A stretch of 64,000 nucleotides of DNA from Alloacidobacterium sp963823845 (GCA_963823845.1 CAWGND010000011.1:620001-684000), one strand, 5' to 3'; shown: positions 32,698 to 41,719, numbered from the stretch's first letter. Numbers and translations are program-made. Notes: generated from the sequence alone by a model not told the origin.

Positions 32698-33306
32698 ATG
32701 AACATGCGAATTGGGTACGGCTGGGATTCTCATGCCTTCAAACCTGGGGTTCCGCTGAAGATCGGCGGCCTCGCCATCGACCATCCGGAAGGACTGGCGG
32801 GTCATTCTGACGGAGACGTGCTGCTGCATGCCATCACGGACGCCCTGCTCGGAGCTGTCTCCGCCGGAGACATCGGCAGTTTCTTCCCGCCGGGCGATGC
32901 GCGCTGGAAAAACGCGGATTCATCGATCTTCCTGAATCTGGCTCTCGAAGAAATTCAGAATGCCGGGTACCGTATCGTGAATGTCGATACAACGCTCGTG
33001 CTCGCCGCGCCAAAAATCGGGCCCATAGCCGGGGAGCTGCGTGAGCGCGTTGCCGATCTTCTGGATGTGGAACCGAACGCCGTAGGCATCAAGGCAAAGA
33101 CGCCCGAGGGCCTCAATGTGGACCATGTCGCGCAGGCCCATGCCGTGGTTCTGCTGGAGCAGGTAGAAGATCCAACCGAGCTCAAGAGCATGACTGCGGT
33201 CATCGAAAGCCAGAAGCAACTGGAAGACGTGGTCAAGGATCTGGTGAGCCAGGTGCACGGCCCGCCGGTGCGCACGACGCCATTCGATACAGAAGACATC
33301 ACCTAG
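32698..33306 (+). CDS. ispF: 2-C-methyl-D-erythritol 2,4-cyclodiphosphate synthase, C-terminally extended
   Basis: The third MEP-pathway enzyme in the ispD operon context. The metal site is present: Asp 10 and His 12 in YGWDSHAF, His 44 in GHSDGDVLLHAITDALLGA, and the nearby DIGSFFPP. At 202 residues it is about 40 longer than usual. Around residue 140 it reads KAKTPEGLNVDHVAQAHAVV, where many IspF proteins have a glycine-rich KATTTEGLGFTG stretch. An acidic tail (IESQKQLEDVVKDLVSQVHG) follows. Activity is likely, but the active-site threonine region is divergent. Confidence 0.92.
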   Translation: MNMRIGYGWDSHAFKPGVPLKIGGLAIDHPEGLAGHSDGDVLLHAITDALLGAVSAGDIGSFFPPGDARWKNADSSIFLNLALEEIQNAGYRIVNVDTTLVLAAPKIGPIAGELRERVADLLDVEPNAVGIKAKTPEGLNVDHVAQAHAVVLLEQVEDPTELKSMTAVIESQKQLEDVVKDLVSQVHGPPVRTTPFDTEDIT

Positions 33307-33330
33307 AAAACAAAGAGCCATGGAGAACGC

Positions 33331-35166
33331 ATGAACCGCACGCCAGCTCTTGCCGCTCTCATCCTTGCCGCTGCGCCCTTTCTTCTGGCGCAGCAAAGCA
33401 AGTCCGACTGGCTCACTCCCACGGAAAAGTCCAACTACCAGACCACCCCCGACTACGCCGAAACCATGGCGTACCTGCACCGCGTCGCGTCGGCTGCGCC
33501 AAACCAGGTCAAGATTGAAGCATTCGGCGAAACCGGGGAAGGCCGCGAACTCGATATTGTCATCGCATCGAAAGACGGCGTCTTCGATCCAGCTGCCATT
33601 CACGCCTCGCATCGTCCCATCGTGCTGGTCCAAAACTCCATCCACGCCGGCGAGATGGACGGCAAGGACTCATGCCTCGCACTGCTGCGCGACATGGTCA
33701 TCACGAAGACGCAGCAGAATCTGTTAGACAATGCAGTCTTTGTCGTCATTCCGATGTACAACGCCGACGGCCATGAGCGGCGTTCGAAGTACAACCGCAT
33801 CAACCAGAACGGCCCCGAAGAAATGGGTTGGCGCGCCAACGGAACGAATCTCAATCTCAATCGCGACTACCTGAAAGCCGATGCTCCCGAGACGCGGGCT
33901 TTTCTCAAAATGTTCCACGAGTGGCTGCCCGATTTCTTCGTCGACGACCACGTGACGGACGGAGCTGACTACCAATTCGACGTCACGTTCACCATCGACG
34001 ACGGCCCGAATGTCTATGGCCCTACTGCGCGCTGGGTCGACGACACCGTGACGCCATTCCTGACCAAATCCGTCGATGACAGCGGCCATCTCGCGTCGCC
34101 CACTTACATCACTCTGAATGACGACTCCGATCCGGCAAAGGGACTGGCCTTCAACGATAACCCGCCGCGTTTTTCGACGGGATACATGATCCTCGAAAAT
34201 CGACCGGGCATGCTCGTCGAGCTGCACATGCTGAAGGACTACAAAACGCGCGTCACCGGAAACTACGAGATCCTGCGCGCATTGATGGAGGTTGTCAATC
34301 GCGATGCCACAAAGCTCATCCAACTCAATGCCGATGCCGATGCAGAAGCTACCCGCCTCGGTGCCCATCCGCTCGGCAACGTACAGTTCCCGCTCTCGGT
34401 GGCATGGAATGGCCAGACGACGCCCTTCCTCTTTCGCGGATACAAATACACGCGGCAACTCAGCGAAGTTTCAGGAGCGATGTGGATCCAGTATTTCCAT
34501 GAGCCCTGGAACGTATCACTGCCACTGGCGTCGGGATTCAAGGTTGCCGCATCCACTGTGCCGCCGGCTGCATATATCATTCCGCGCCAGTGGACCCACG
34601 TGATCGACGTCCTGGCAGCGCATCAGGTCCAGATGCAGCACACTACTGCCGGCTGGACGGGCTCTGTCGAAACGTATGACTGCAGTGGCATGCAGTGGCA
34701 AGGCCTTCCATTCGAGGGCCGCCATCCGCTGTTCGCCGGCGAGAGCGGCGGAAGCCAGACTGGCAAGTTCGGCACGTGTGAATTTGTGACGAAGATGGTG
34801 ACATATCCCGCCGGATCAGTAGTCGTCCTTCTGAATCAACGCCTATCGAAGGTTGCCATCCAGTGGCTCGAACCACTGGGGCCTGACTCTGCCATGGCCT
34901 GGGGATTTTTCGATCCCATCTTCGAGCAAAAGGAATATGGCGAAGCATATGTGCTCGAAAAACTTTCCCGCGAAATGATGGAGAAAGATCCAAAACTCAA
35001 AGCCGAGTTCGAGCGCAAGATTGAGAACGATCCGCAGTTCGCTGCCAATCCATCTGCACGCCTCGAATTCTTCTACGACCACTCCCCTTGGTACGCTGCT
35101 AACCGCGTAGGCGACTATCCCGTAGGACGCCTGACGAAGCTCGACGGTCTGCCGCTCGAAAAATAG
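33331..35166 (+). CDS. Secreted M14 zinc carboxypeptidase-like protein
   Basis: A 611-residue protein with a signal peptide (AALILAAAPFLLAQ). The peptidase M14 domain shows the zinc HxxE motif in NSIHAGEMDGKD and a likely third ligand His in FFVDDHVTDGADY. GERGREL-like and N-R-D-Y substrate-binding segments are present (GEGRELDIVIA, NLNLNRDYLKAD), and a likely catalytic Glu lies in GMLVELHMLKDY. It would remove C-terminal residues from peptides in the periplasm or outside. The large C-terminal part (about 370-611) has no assigned domain. Start ATG 33331, 24 bp after ispF. Confidence 0.85.
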   Translation: MNRTPALAALILAAAPFLLAQQSKSDWLTPTEKSNYQTTPDYAETMAYLHRVASAAPNQVKIEAFGETGEGRELDIVIASKDGVFDPAAIHASHRPIVLVQNSIHAGEMDGKDSCLALLRDMVITKTQQNLLDNAVFVVIPMYNADGHERRSKYNRINQNGPEEMGWRANGTNLNLNRDYLKADAPETRAFLKMFHEWLPDFFVDDHVTDGADYQFDVTFTIDDGPNVYGPTARWVDDTVTPFLTKSVDDSGHLASPTYITLNDDSDPAKGLAFNDNPPRFSTGYMILENRPGMLVELHMLKDYKTRVTGNYEILRALMEVVNRDATKLIQLNADADAEATRLGAHPLGNVQFPLSVAWNGQTTPFLFRGYKYTRQLSEVSGAMWIQYFHEPWNVSLPLASGFKVAASTVPPAAYIIPRQWTHVIDVLAAHQVQMQHTTAGWTGSVETYDCSGMQWQGLPFEGRHPLFAGESGGSQTGKFGTCEFVTKMVTYPAGSVVVLLNQRLSKVAIQWLEPLGPDSAMAWGFFDPIFEQKEYGEAYVLEKLSREMMEKDPKLKAEFERKIENDPQFAANPSARLEFFYDHSPWYAANRVGDYPVGRLTKLDGLPLEK

Positions 35167-35241
35167 CGAGCATGTTTCGCATTGCCGCGATGGAGACGGA
35201 TCATCTAAGCTGATGCGCAACCCACTCAGAGAGGCACTCCA

Positions 35242-35499
35242 ATGGATCAGAACCAGCTCCATGCGCTTCAGGCGATGATGGTTTTTCTGCCGCTCATCAT
35301 CATCATCGGTTCGCTTATTGTCGTCATCCCTTACTGGATGATCTTCAAGAAAGCCGGCTTTCCGGCGTTTCTAGGGATTCTCATGGTCGTCCCACTGGTG
35401 AACCTTGTGCTGCTTTACGTTCTCGCCTTTTCGCAGTGGAAAGTCGTACCGGCAAGTCCAAACGTCTATCCGGTGCCCAACTATCCTCCGCCGAGTTAA
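35242..35499 (+). CDS. Small two-helix membrane protein, function unknown
   Basis: An 85-residue protein with two hydrophobic segments (MMVFLPLIIIIGSLIVVIPY and FLGILMVVPLVNLVLLYVLA) joined by WMIFKKAGFPA, and a proline-rich tail. AGAGAGG lies upstream of the ATG. The layout resembles small inner-membrane proteins with a KAG-P hairpin found next to many genes. No role can be given. Confidence 0.65.
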   Translation: MDQNQLHALQAMMVFLPLIIIIGSLIVVIPYWMIFKKAGFPAFLGILMVVPLVNLVLLYVLAFSQWKVVPASPNVYPVPNYPPPS

Positions 35500-35568
35500 G
35501 CACTCGCAGCGTCATTTTGCGAACCGGCACCGAGTCCCGTAGCATCAAAAGTGAACCTTCACTCAAAG

Positions 35569-37035
35569 ATGTCAGGCACCGCTATCACTCCCCGCGTTCG
35601 TTTTGCGCCTTCCCCCACTGGCTATTTGCATGTAGGCGGCGCTCGCACTGCCCTCTTTAACTGGCTCTTCGCGCGCCACTTTGGCGGAACCTTCATCCTG
35701 CGCATTGAAGACACCGACTTCGAGCGCTCCTCCGAAGAAATGGTCGAGGGCATCCTCGAAGGCATGCGCTGGATAGGACTCAACTGGGATGAAGGCCCGT
35801 TTTATCAGTCGAAGCGCCTCGATCTCTACCGCGAAACGGCGAAGAAGCTGCTCGCCAGCGGGCACGCCTATTATTGCTTTTGCACGAAAGAAGAATTGGA
35901 ACAGCGCCGCGCTGAGGCCGTGGCCGCAGGCCGTCCGCCCATGTACGACCGCCGCTGCCGCAAGATTGAGCCGGCTGTCGCCGCCGGCCGCAAAGCCGCA
36001 GGAGAAGCCTGTGCCGTGCGTTTCGCCGTGCCCGAAGGCGGGGCGACGAGCTTCGACGATGCCGTCTTCGGCAAAGTTGAATTTGCCAACGCAGAGATCG
36101 AAGATTTCGTACTGCTTCGCTCGGATGGCATTCCAACCTATCACCTGAGCGTTGTGGCAGACGACATTGACATGCGCCTCACGCACATCATCCGCGGCGC
36201 GGACCATATTTCAAACACACCCAAACAGGTGCTCCAGTATCGGGCTCTCGGCGCTGCCATGCCAGTCTTCGCGCACGTGCCGCTGATCCTCGGACCCGAC
36301 AAGACGCGGCTCTCGAAGCGCCACGGGGCCACTAGCGTCATCGCCTACAAGGACATGGGCATTGTGCCCGAGGCGTTTCGAAATTTTCTTGCGCTGCTTG
36401 GCTGGACTCCAGGGTCCGCAGGCAAAGATGCCGATGGAAAGGACCGCGAACTTTTCGGCTCCGACGAGTTAACCAGCCTCTTTTCCCTTGACGGCATCTC
36501 AAAATCGAACGCCGTCTTCGACAACGACAAGCTCGCCTGGTTCAACACCGAATACATCCGCGCCTACGGCGCAGGAAAACTGCTTCCGTTGATTGAAGAA
36601 GAGTGGACGAAGGCAGGCCTCGCGCTTGACCGCACAAGAGACGAAGTTCTTGCGACGATCGATCTGGTCAAGCCGCGCGCGCGCAGCCTTAAAGACTTTG
36701 GCACCGCCTTCCGCGCCTACTTCAGCGACGATTTCGCATACGATCCCACGGCCGTAACAAAATTCCTGAAAGACGATGCCGTGCGCGCCATGCTGGTCGA
36801 GTTGGCTGCACGCTACGAATCCGCAACCGAAGTCACCGAGGCGTCCACCGAACAGATTCTGCGCGCCTTTGCAGAAGAAAAAGGAGTGAAGGCAGGAGTG
36901 CTCATTAACGGCGCGCGCGTTGCTTTAACGGGACAGGCAGTCGCACCAAGCTTGTTTGCGGTGATGGTGAATTTAGGAAAAGAGCGCGTGGTGAAGCGTC
37001 TCACAGTCGCAGAGGCAATCGCGGTTCCCACCTAG
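35569..37035 (+). CDS. gltX: Glutamate--tRNA ligase
   Basis: A 488-residue class I synthetase. The N-terminal RFAPSPTGYLHVGGARTALF is the HIGH region, then RIEDTDFERSSEEM, HLSVVADDIDMRLTHIIRG, the KMSKS equivalent RLSKRHG (about residues 247-253), and a helical anticodon-binding domain. It charges tRNA-Glu (and possibly tRNA-Gln, if no GlnRS exists). I start at ATG 35569; a GTG six codons upstream is possible. The stop is 21 bp from the convergent DsbD-N gene. Confidence 0.96.
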   Translation: MSGTAITPRVRFAPSPTGYLHVGGARTALFNWLFARHFGGTFILRIEDTDFERSSEEMVEGILEGMRWIGLNWDEGPFYQSKRLDLYRETAKKLLASGHAYYCFCTKEELEQRRAEAVAAGRPPMYDRRCRKIEPAVAAGRKAAGEACAVRFAVPEGGATSFDDAVFGKVEFANAEIEDFVLLRSDGIPTYHLSVVADDIDMRLTHIIRGADHISNTPKQVLQYRALGAAMPVFAHVPLILGPDKTRLSKRHGATSVIAYKDMGIVPEAFRNFLALLGWTPGSAGKDADGKDRELFGSDELTSLFSLDGISKSNAVFDNDKLAWFNTEYIRAYGAGKLLPLIEEEWTKAGLALDRTRDEVLATIDLVKPRARSLKDFGTAFRAYFSDDFAYDPTAVTKFLKDDAVRAMLVELAARYESATEVTEASTEQILRAFAEEKGVKAGVLINGARVALTGQAVAPSLFAVMVNLGKERVVKRLTVAEAIAVPT

Positions 37036-37056
37036 AATGACAACGATTGATTGGCG

Positions 37057-37563
37057 TCACTTCGCAATCAAACTAACCGCAACCGGAGCCGTCTTAGGCG
37101 GATAGCAGGAATTCGCATCGCAAGCCTGGTACCGCAGCGCAGCCTGCATCAGATGATCCCCGCGCTGCGCCGTGACATGAACGCGCAGGACAAATTCGCC
37201 GGTGTATACACTCAGCTTGTCGTTGGGGCTAAACGCCGGTGAATAATCCGTGCCTGCCGGAAAATCCACACTGGCTACGTTAACGCCCGCTGGCTCTCCG
37301 ACCATCAATTGTGTAGGAATCAGACTCTTCTCACGCGGAGTATGCGAATTGATGTGCAGCCCATCATTCACGCGGAAATGGAGTTCCACCACACTCGGTT
37401 TACCAGCCACAACTGCAACCTGCTCCGGATATAGAAACTGCACTTGCTGATGCGGGTCAGCTTTCGCTTGCGCATCGCTCTGCCAGGCAAGCTTCTGCGA
37501 GACGGCGCATCGCAAACCCAGGCAGAATGCGGCGGCAAGAACAATACTCAGCAACCGTCGCAT
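37057..37563 (-). CDS. Secreted DsbD N-terminal domain-like protein
   Basis: About 168 residues with a signal peptide (LLSIVLAAAFCLGLRCAVSQ) and an immunoglobulin-like fold matching the DsbD alpha domain: VVELHFRVNDGLHINSH, PAGTDYSPAF, and the conserved YQACDANSCYPPKTAPV with its cysteine pair. In DsbD this domain passes electrons to periplasmic thiol proteins. Here it is free-standing, with no transmembrane DsbD part nearby. It is 4 bp downstream of the TlpA-like thioredoxin gene on the same strand, suggesting a periplasmic thiol-redox pair. ATG 37563. Confidence 0.8.
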   Translation of the reverse strand: MRRLLSIVLAAAFCLGLRCAVSQKLAWQSDAQAKADPHQQVQFLYPEQVAVVAGKPSVVELHFRVNDGLHINSHTPREKSLIPTQLMVGEPAGVNVASVDFPAGTDYSPAFSPNDKLSVYTGEFVLRVHVTAQRGDHLMQAALRYQACDANSCYPPKTAPVAVSLIAK

Positions 37564-37567
37564 CGGC

Positions 37568-38254
37568 TTACACCCCTCCGCTGGCAAGGGCTTTCTTGAT
37601 ATTTGCTTCAAGCTCGTCGCGATCATGTAGTCCAATCGTGGCCGCAATGATCTTGCCGCTGCGGTCCACAAAAAATGAGGTCGGCAGCGCGTCAACTCCC
37701 CCGTAGGGGTGAGAAATTGAATCCCCGTCAATCAGCACCGGGTAGTCGATGTGCATGTTGCTCACAAATTTGGCGATGTCCGCTTTGTCCTGCGCGTTCA
37801 TCTTTTTGTCGTCTTTGTCGAGGTCATCGGTTGAGATGCCAAGAATCTCAAATCCCTGCGGAGCGTACTGGTCACGCAGCTTGATGAGCCACGGCGTCTC
37901 CACCTTGCACGGAGCGCACCATGACGCCATGAAGTTCACCAGCACTGCCTTGCCTTTATAGCTGGCGAGAGAAACCTTCTGCCCCTGAAGAGTCTCCAGC
38001 GTGAATGGCGGAGCCGTCTTTCCTTCGAGCGGCGACTTCATCTCTTCCTCCGGCACAGCCCCGGCATCTGCCGAAGCAGGCGGAGCCGCAGGCATCAGCA
38101 CCGCCTGCATTTCGCGCAGTCTTTCCTGCTCTGCCTTGCGGCGGCGGTAATTCGCCACGCTTGCCCAGACCATCAGCACCAGCGCTGCAACAACCAGAAT
38201 CAGAACTAGATGATTGCGTTTCAAAATCGAACCCTTCCTTCTAACCTCTTTCAT
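37568..38254 (-). CDS. Membrane-anchored TlpA/ResA-like thioredoxin
   Basis: About 228 residues. One N-terminal membrane anchor (LVLILVVAALVLMVWASVA), an Ala/Pro-rich linker, then an AhpC/TSA-Redoxin type thioredoxin domain with FMASWCAPCKVETPWL (active Cys 113 and Cys 116), FEILGISTDD and the cis-Pro loop DALPTSFFVD. Such proteins reduce or oxidise periplasmic thiols, for example in cytochrome c maturation. The ATG at 38254 has no ribosome site, whereas a TTG ten codons later (38224) follows GGAAGGG at 7 bases and may be the true start. It is co-transcribed with the DsbD-N protein and divergent from kdsD. Confidence 0.87.
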   Translation of the reverse strand: MKEVRRKGSILKRNHLVLILVVAALVLMVWASVANYRRRKAEQERLREMQAVLMPAAPPASADAGAVPEEEMKSPLEGKTAPPFTLETLQGQKVSLASYKGKAVLVNFMASWCAPCKVETPWLIKLRDQYAPQGFEILGISTDDLDKDDKKMNAQDKADIAKFVSNMHIDYPVLIDGDSISHPYGGVDALPTSFFVDRSGKIIAATIGLHDRDELEANIKKALASGGV

Positions 38255-38336
38255 TTTAAGGGATGCGGCCGTGCTCCAGCACCTGCCGAAGCCGCGCACC
38301 CAACACCTTTGATACCATCCAAAATGTTTGGTCACT

Positions 38337-39314
38337 ATGGCGGAACATACTCCTGCACAACTCGTCCGCATTGAAGCCGCTGCGCTACAGGAGCTGGCTG
38401 CCCGCCTCGAAGGCCTCATGGCCGCTGACTTCGAGCGCGCCGTCGATCTCATCGTCCAATGCGGACAGGCACGCGGCCGCATCGTCGTCACTGGCATGGG
38501 CAAGAGTGGCATCATCGCGCAGAAGATCGCAGCCACGCTCAGTTCCACCGGCAGCCCGGCGCTTTTCCTACATCCTGCCGAAGCCGTGCACGGCGATCTC
38601 GGCATGGTCGCGCGCGGCGACGTCGTGATTACGCTCTCGGCCAGCGGCGAGACGGAAGAAATCCTTCGCCTTCTCGCCACTATCAAGCGTATCGGCGATG
38701 CCCTCATCAGCTTCTGCTGCAACCTCAAGTCGACGCTGGCCCTTGCCAGCGATGTAGCCCTCGATTGCAGCGTCCCGCAGGAAGCATGCGGTATGGGCCT
38801 CGCGCCAACAGCATCCACAACCGCTATGCTCGCTCTCGGCGACGCACTAGCCATCGCGGTATCGCTGCGCAAGGGCTTCCGTGCCGAAGACTTCGCCGAC
38901 CTGCACCCTGGCGGCAAGCTCGGCAAAAAGCTCTCCCGCGTTCACCACCTGATGCATTCCGGCGATGCAATTCCGCGCGTGAGCCTCACCACACCGATGA
39001 GCGAAGTCATCTACGAAATGTCTCGCAAGGGTCTGGGCATGACCACAGTCGAAGACACAGGCAAGCTCGCCGGCATTATCAGCGATGGCGATCTGCGACG
39101 CCTGCTCGAGCGCGATGGCTCGCACGTTCTCGAAAAGACAGCGGGCGAAGCCATGAACCGCGCTCCCAAGACGATCAGCGCAGACGAACTGGCCGTGCGC
39201 GCCCTGAACATCATGGAGGAGAAAAAAATTACGTCCCTCGTCGTCGTCGACAGTGCCCTGCAAGTCCAGGGCGTCGTCCATCTCCATGACCTATGGGAAA
39301 CGGAGCTTATCTGA
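38337..39314 (+). CDS. kdsD: Arabinose-5-phosphate isomerase, KpsF/GutQ family
   Basis: About 325 residues: an SIS isomerase domain (GRIVVTGMGKSGIIAQKIAA, FLHPAEAVHGDLGM, TLSASGETEEILRLL, FADLHPGGKLGKKL) followed by two CBS domains (from about residue 205). It interconverts ribulose-5-P and arabinose-5-P, the first step to Kdo for lipopolysaccharide, so the organism likely makes Kdo-type LPS. ATG 38337 is chosen; a TTG three codons upstream (38328) is possible. The next gene, def, starts 3 bp after the stop. Confidence 0.93.
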   Translation: MAEHTPAQLVRIEAAALQELAARLEGLMAADFERAVDLIVQCGQARGRIVVTGMGKSGIIAQKIAATLSSTGSPALFLHPAEAVHGDLGMVARGDVVITLSASGETEEILRLLATIKRIGDALISFCCNLKSTLALASDVALDCSVPQEACGMGLAPTASTTAMLALGDALAIAVSLRKGFRAEDFADLHPGGKLGKKLSRVHHLMHSGDAIPRVSLTTPMSEVIYEMSRKGLGMTTVEDTGKLAGIISDGDLRRLLERDGSHVLEKTAGEAMNRAPKTISADELAVRALNIMEEKKITSLVVVDSALQVQGVVHLHDLWETELI

Positions 39315-39317
39315 CCG

Positions 39318-39869
39318 ATGCTCCTGAAAATCGTCAATGTAGGCGACTCCGTTTTACGTAAGAAAGCGCGTCCACTTGCCCCGAACGAGATCCGGAGCAC
39401 CCATATCCAAGACCTGATCGCGCACATGCGTGACACTATGCATGATGCCCCGGGCGTGGGCCTGGCGGCACCGCAGGTTGGCCAGTCCCTCCAGCTCGCC
39501 GTAATCGAGGACAAGCCCGACTACCACAAGAATCTAAGCAAAGATGACCTGAAGGAACGCGAACGGATCCCGGTGCCCTTCCACGTCATCATCAACCCGG
39601 AGATCGAGCTGCTCGCCTCGCCTGAAGTGACCTTTTATGAAGGCTGCCTCAGCCTCCCTGGATTCATGGCCGCTGTGCCACGCGCGCGGAGGGTCCGAGT
39701 CACCTGTCTCGACGAGCGGGGCAAGCCACGAACGATCGAAGCCGGCGGCTGGTACGCCCGCATCCTGCAGCATGAGATCGATCACCTGAGCGGTCGCATG
39801 TATATCGACCGCATGCAGAGCGAAACCTTTTCCACGCTCGAGCACTACCAGAGAAACCAGAAGAAATAG
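39318..39869 (+). CDS. def: Peptide deformylase
   Basis: A 183-residue metalloenzyme removing the N-formyl group from new proteins. The three family motifs are intact: GVGLAAPQVG (46-55), EGCLSLPG with metal Cys 110, and QHEIDHLSG with His 152, Glu 153 and His 156. A short insert (YHKNLSKDDLKERERIP) lies between the first two motifs. It is probably translated with kdsD. Confidence 0.95.
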   Translation: MLLKIVNVGDSVLRKKARPLAPNEIRSTHIQDLIAHMRDTMHDAPGVGLAAPQVGQSLQLAVIEDKPDYHKNLSKDDLKERERIPVPFHVIINPEIELLASPEVTFYEGCLSLPGFMAAVPRARRVRVTCLDERGKPRTIEAGGWYARILQHEIDHLSGRMYIDRMQSETFSTLEHYQRNQKK

Positions 39870-39928
39870 CGGCGGAAAGTCAGACGTATCTGCACCTTGC
39901 GCGGCACCTGCATCCCATGTGATAGAAC

Positions 39929-40501
39929 ATGGAGACAATGCCCGACAGAACCTCAACAGCCAAAGCGCCGCATGAAGTCGCCGGAGACCGCCTGATCGAA
40001 ATCGCCCAGAGAAAAACCCCCGCGGAATCAAAGTCCACGACCGGCGAAGTGCCTGTTGCTGAGGTGAAAAAGCCTCGGGCCAGTTTGCTGGAAAGTCTCG
40101 GCAAGCTAAAGCCTTTGCTGCCAATCCTTTCCGGCAGCTTGCGGATGGTCGACCACGGCGCCGTACAGGCGCTTTCGCATGTCATTGGCATGGCTGCCGG
40201 AGCCGGCGCTGCCTCTTCGGCCGCTCAGAAGGAACACGATCAGGCCCTCGCTGAAATCCAGTCAACCCACCGTGAACTCCATCTCCAGGTGCAGGACCAG
40301 ACCGTCGAAATGCAGCGCATCGAAGATCAGCTGCTGCTTCTGCGACAAACCGCCGAGCGCAACGCCGCCGAGCACACCGAGCTGGTCAAGAAGTTTACGG
40401 CGCTCAGCAAACTTGTCCGTGCCACCGGAGCGGGACTCGCCATTCTGCTGGTCATCCTCATCACGCTGATCATTCTGCTCCTAGCACGTCACCGCTTGTA
40501 G
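39929..40501 (+). CDS. Coiled-coil protein with C-terminal membrane anchor
   Basis: A 190-residue protein. The N-terminal half is charged and Pro/Ala-rich. A hydrophobic patch around LKPLLPILSGSLRMVDHGAVQA precedes an Ala-rich stretch (GMAAGAGAASSAAQ). Residues about 100-155 are a likely coiled coil (EIQSTHRELHLQVQDQTVEM, IEDQLLLLRQTAER), followed by a C-terminal membrane helix (AGLAILLVILITLIILLLA). Topology suggests a tail-anchored membrane protein with a cytoplasmic coil. Function unknown. It is downstream of def by 59 bp. Confidence 0.65.
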   Translation: METMPDRTSTAKAPHEVAGDRLIEIAQRKTPAESKSTTGEVPVAEVKKPRASLLESLGKLKPLLPILSGSLRMVDHGAVQALSHVIGMAAGAGAASSAAQKEHDQALAEIQSTHRELHLQVQDQTVEMQRIEDQLLLLRQTAERNAAEHTELVKKFTALSKLVRATGAGLAILLVILITLIILLLARHRL

Positions 40502-40580
40502 ATCCAGAAGCGGCTCTTTTTTCACAATATCAATTTATATTGCGATCACGTGAAGTCAAAATTGCTGCGCTTTGCTCACG

Positions 40581-40602
40581 TTTTCCTCATATCTGAGGAA
40601 AA
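40581..40602. terminator. Hairpin downstream of the coiled-coil gene
   Basis: TTTTCCTCA and TGAGGAAAA form a perfect 9-bp stem around TATC, 79 bp after the stop. The A/T-rich arms resemble a bidirectional terminator, although no long T-run follows. The 251-bp gap 40502-40752 is noticeably more A/T-rich than its neighbours and shows no other gene. Confidence 0.45.
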
Positions 40603-40752
40603 ATTTGCCAGCAGGCACTCCGAGGGACTAGGATACGTTTCAGTTCGGAGTAGTTCGTGGCAAAACGGACACGCCAGAGCGAACATGCAGTCGTTCCACG
40701 AAGATGCCGATGTAATCCAACGTAAAAATGCCAGCATACGGAGAGATTCTCT

Positions 40753-41529
40753 ATGGCATGGTATGCCTACTGCATTGCCGAGAAACAAGCCTTCCCTGAA
40801 CTGCTTCGCCACCGCAAACCTATTCCTATGGAGACGGTGTCGGGCATAGCCGGTAACCAAGTTTTCCTGTACCCCGCCAGCGATTTGGCCGTAATTGTTA
40901 GTGAACACTCCGGAGAAGACAATTTGAACGAACGGGCAGCCGTCGATCACGCCCGCGTCATCGCAGATTGCTTCAAAAGCTCCACGGTTCTCCCCTTCCG
41001 CTTTGGAACGGTATTTTCAGACGACGAAAGTCTTCGCCGCTCCGTCCGTTCCAACCAACGCCAGTTCCTCACCAACATTGACCGCTTACGCGGCAAAGCC
41101 GAAATGCACCTGAAAGTTTTGCTCGACGATTGCTGCCGCGAACAACTGCATGCCTACGGTCTCCATCCCCATGGAAATTCGGGGACGGGCAAAGAGTATC
41201 TCGCGCAACTCCGGGAAAACGCTACCCGGCAACGCGAGCGCCAGACAAAGGCCCGCGCCGTCTCCGTCCAGATGCACCGGATGTTTGCGCCCCTGGCCGA
41301 AGAGGTCAGCTGCCGCAGAACGGATTCTGGAAAGATGCTTCTCGATATCGCCCATCTTATTGACAACAAATGCATAGAGCGATATCAGAACAAATATTCA
41401 AGCGCGAGCCAGATCATGAAGGACTGCCACATGCAGCTTTCCGGCCCATGGCCCCCCTATCACTTCGTACACCGGCTCACCACGCGCCATACGAACACGC
41501 ACCCTGTGGCACCTACGCCACAGGCGTAA
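40753..41529 (+). CDS. GvpL/GvpF-family protein, orphan
   Basis: A 258-residue protein that begins with the GvpL/F signature layout (MAWYAYCIAEKQ, then VFLYPASDLAVIVSEHSG, a cluster of acidic residues, HARVIADCFKSSTVLPFRFGTVFSDDESL). GvpF and GvpL are minor gas-vesicle proteins involved in assembly. No gvpA or other gas-vesicle gene is in the window, so the role here may differ. The C-terminus, rich in His, Thr and Pro, looks unstructured. A clear terminator follows 25 bp after the stop. Confidence 0.75.
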   Translation: MAWYAYCIAEKQAFPELLRHRKPIPMETVSGIAGNQVFLYPASDLAVIVSEHSGEDNLNERAAVDHARVIADCFKSSTVLPFRFGTVFSDDESLRRSVRSNQRQFLTNIDRLRGKAEMHLKVLLDDCCREQLHAYGLHPHGNSGTGKEYLAQLRENATRQRERQTKARAVSVQMHRMFAPLAEEVSCRRTDSGKMLLDIAHLIDNKCIERYQNKYSSASQIMKDCHMQLSGPWPPYHFVHRLTTRHTNTHPVAPTPQA

Positions 41530-41554
41530 TTAGACGGATACGGCAGAAGATGTC

Positions 41555-41589
41555 AAAGCCCCAGCGGACCCACGAACCGCCGGGGCTTT
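41555..41589 (+). terminator. Rho-independent terminator after gvpL/F-like gene
   Basis: AAAGCCCC-a-GCGG pairs with CCGC-c-GGGGCTTT (one mismatch), loop of 9 bases, followed by CTCTTCT. It isolates the gvpL/F-like gene from pgsA, which runs in the opposite direction. Confidence 0.75.
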
Positions 41590-41719
41590 CTCTTCTGGAG
41601 CAAGAGGTTACAGCGGAGCGATTCTCTGGCAGAACATCCGCGCAGCCTCTAAAGATAGGGACGCACAAAGCACCCAATTCGTTTACAGGGAGCAGGGGTG
41701 CCGGGTCGGAAGGCACACC

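Noticed and set aside
38257..38926. N-terminal extension of the TlpA-like gene into kdsD
   Set aside because: The open frame upstream of 38254 is antisense to kdsD and not protein-like; the membrane anchor gives a natural N-terminus at or just after 38254.
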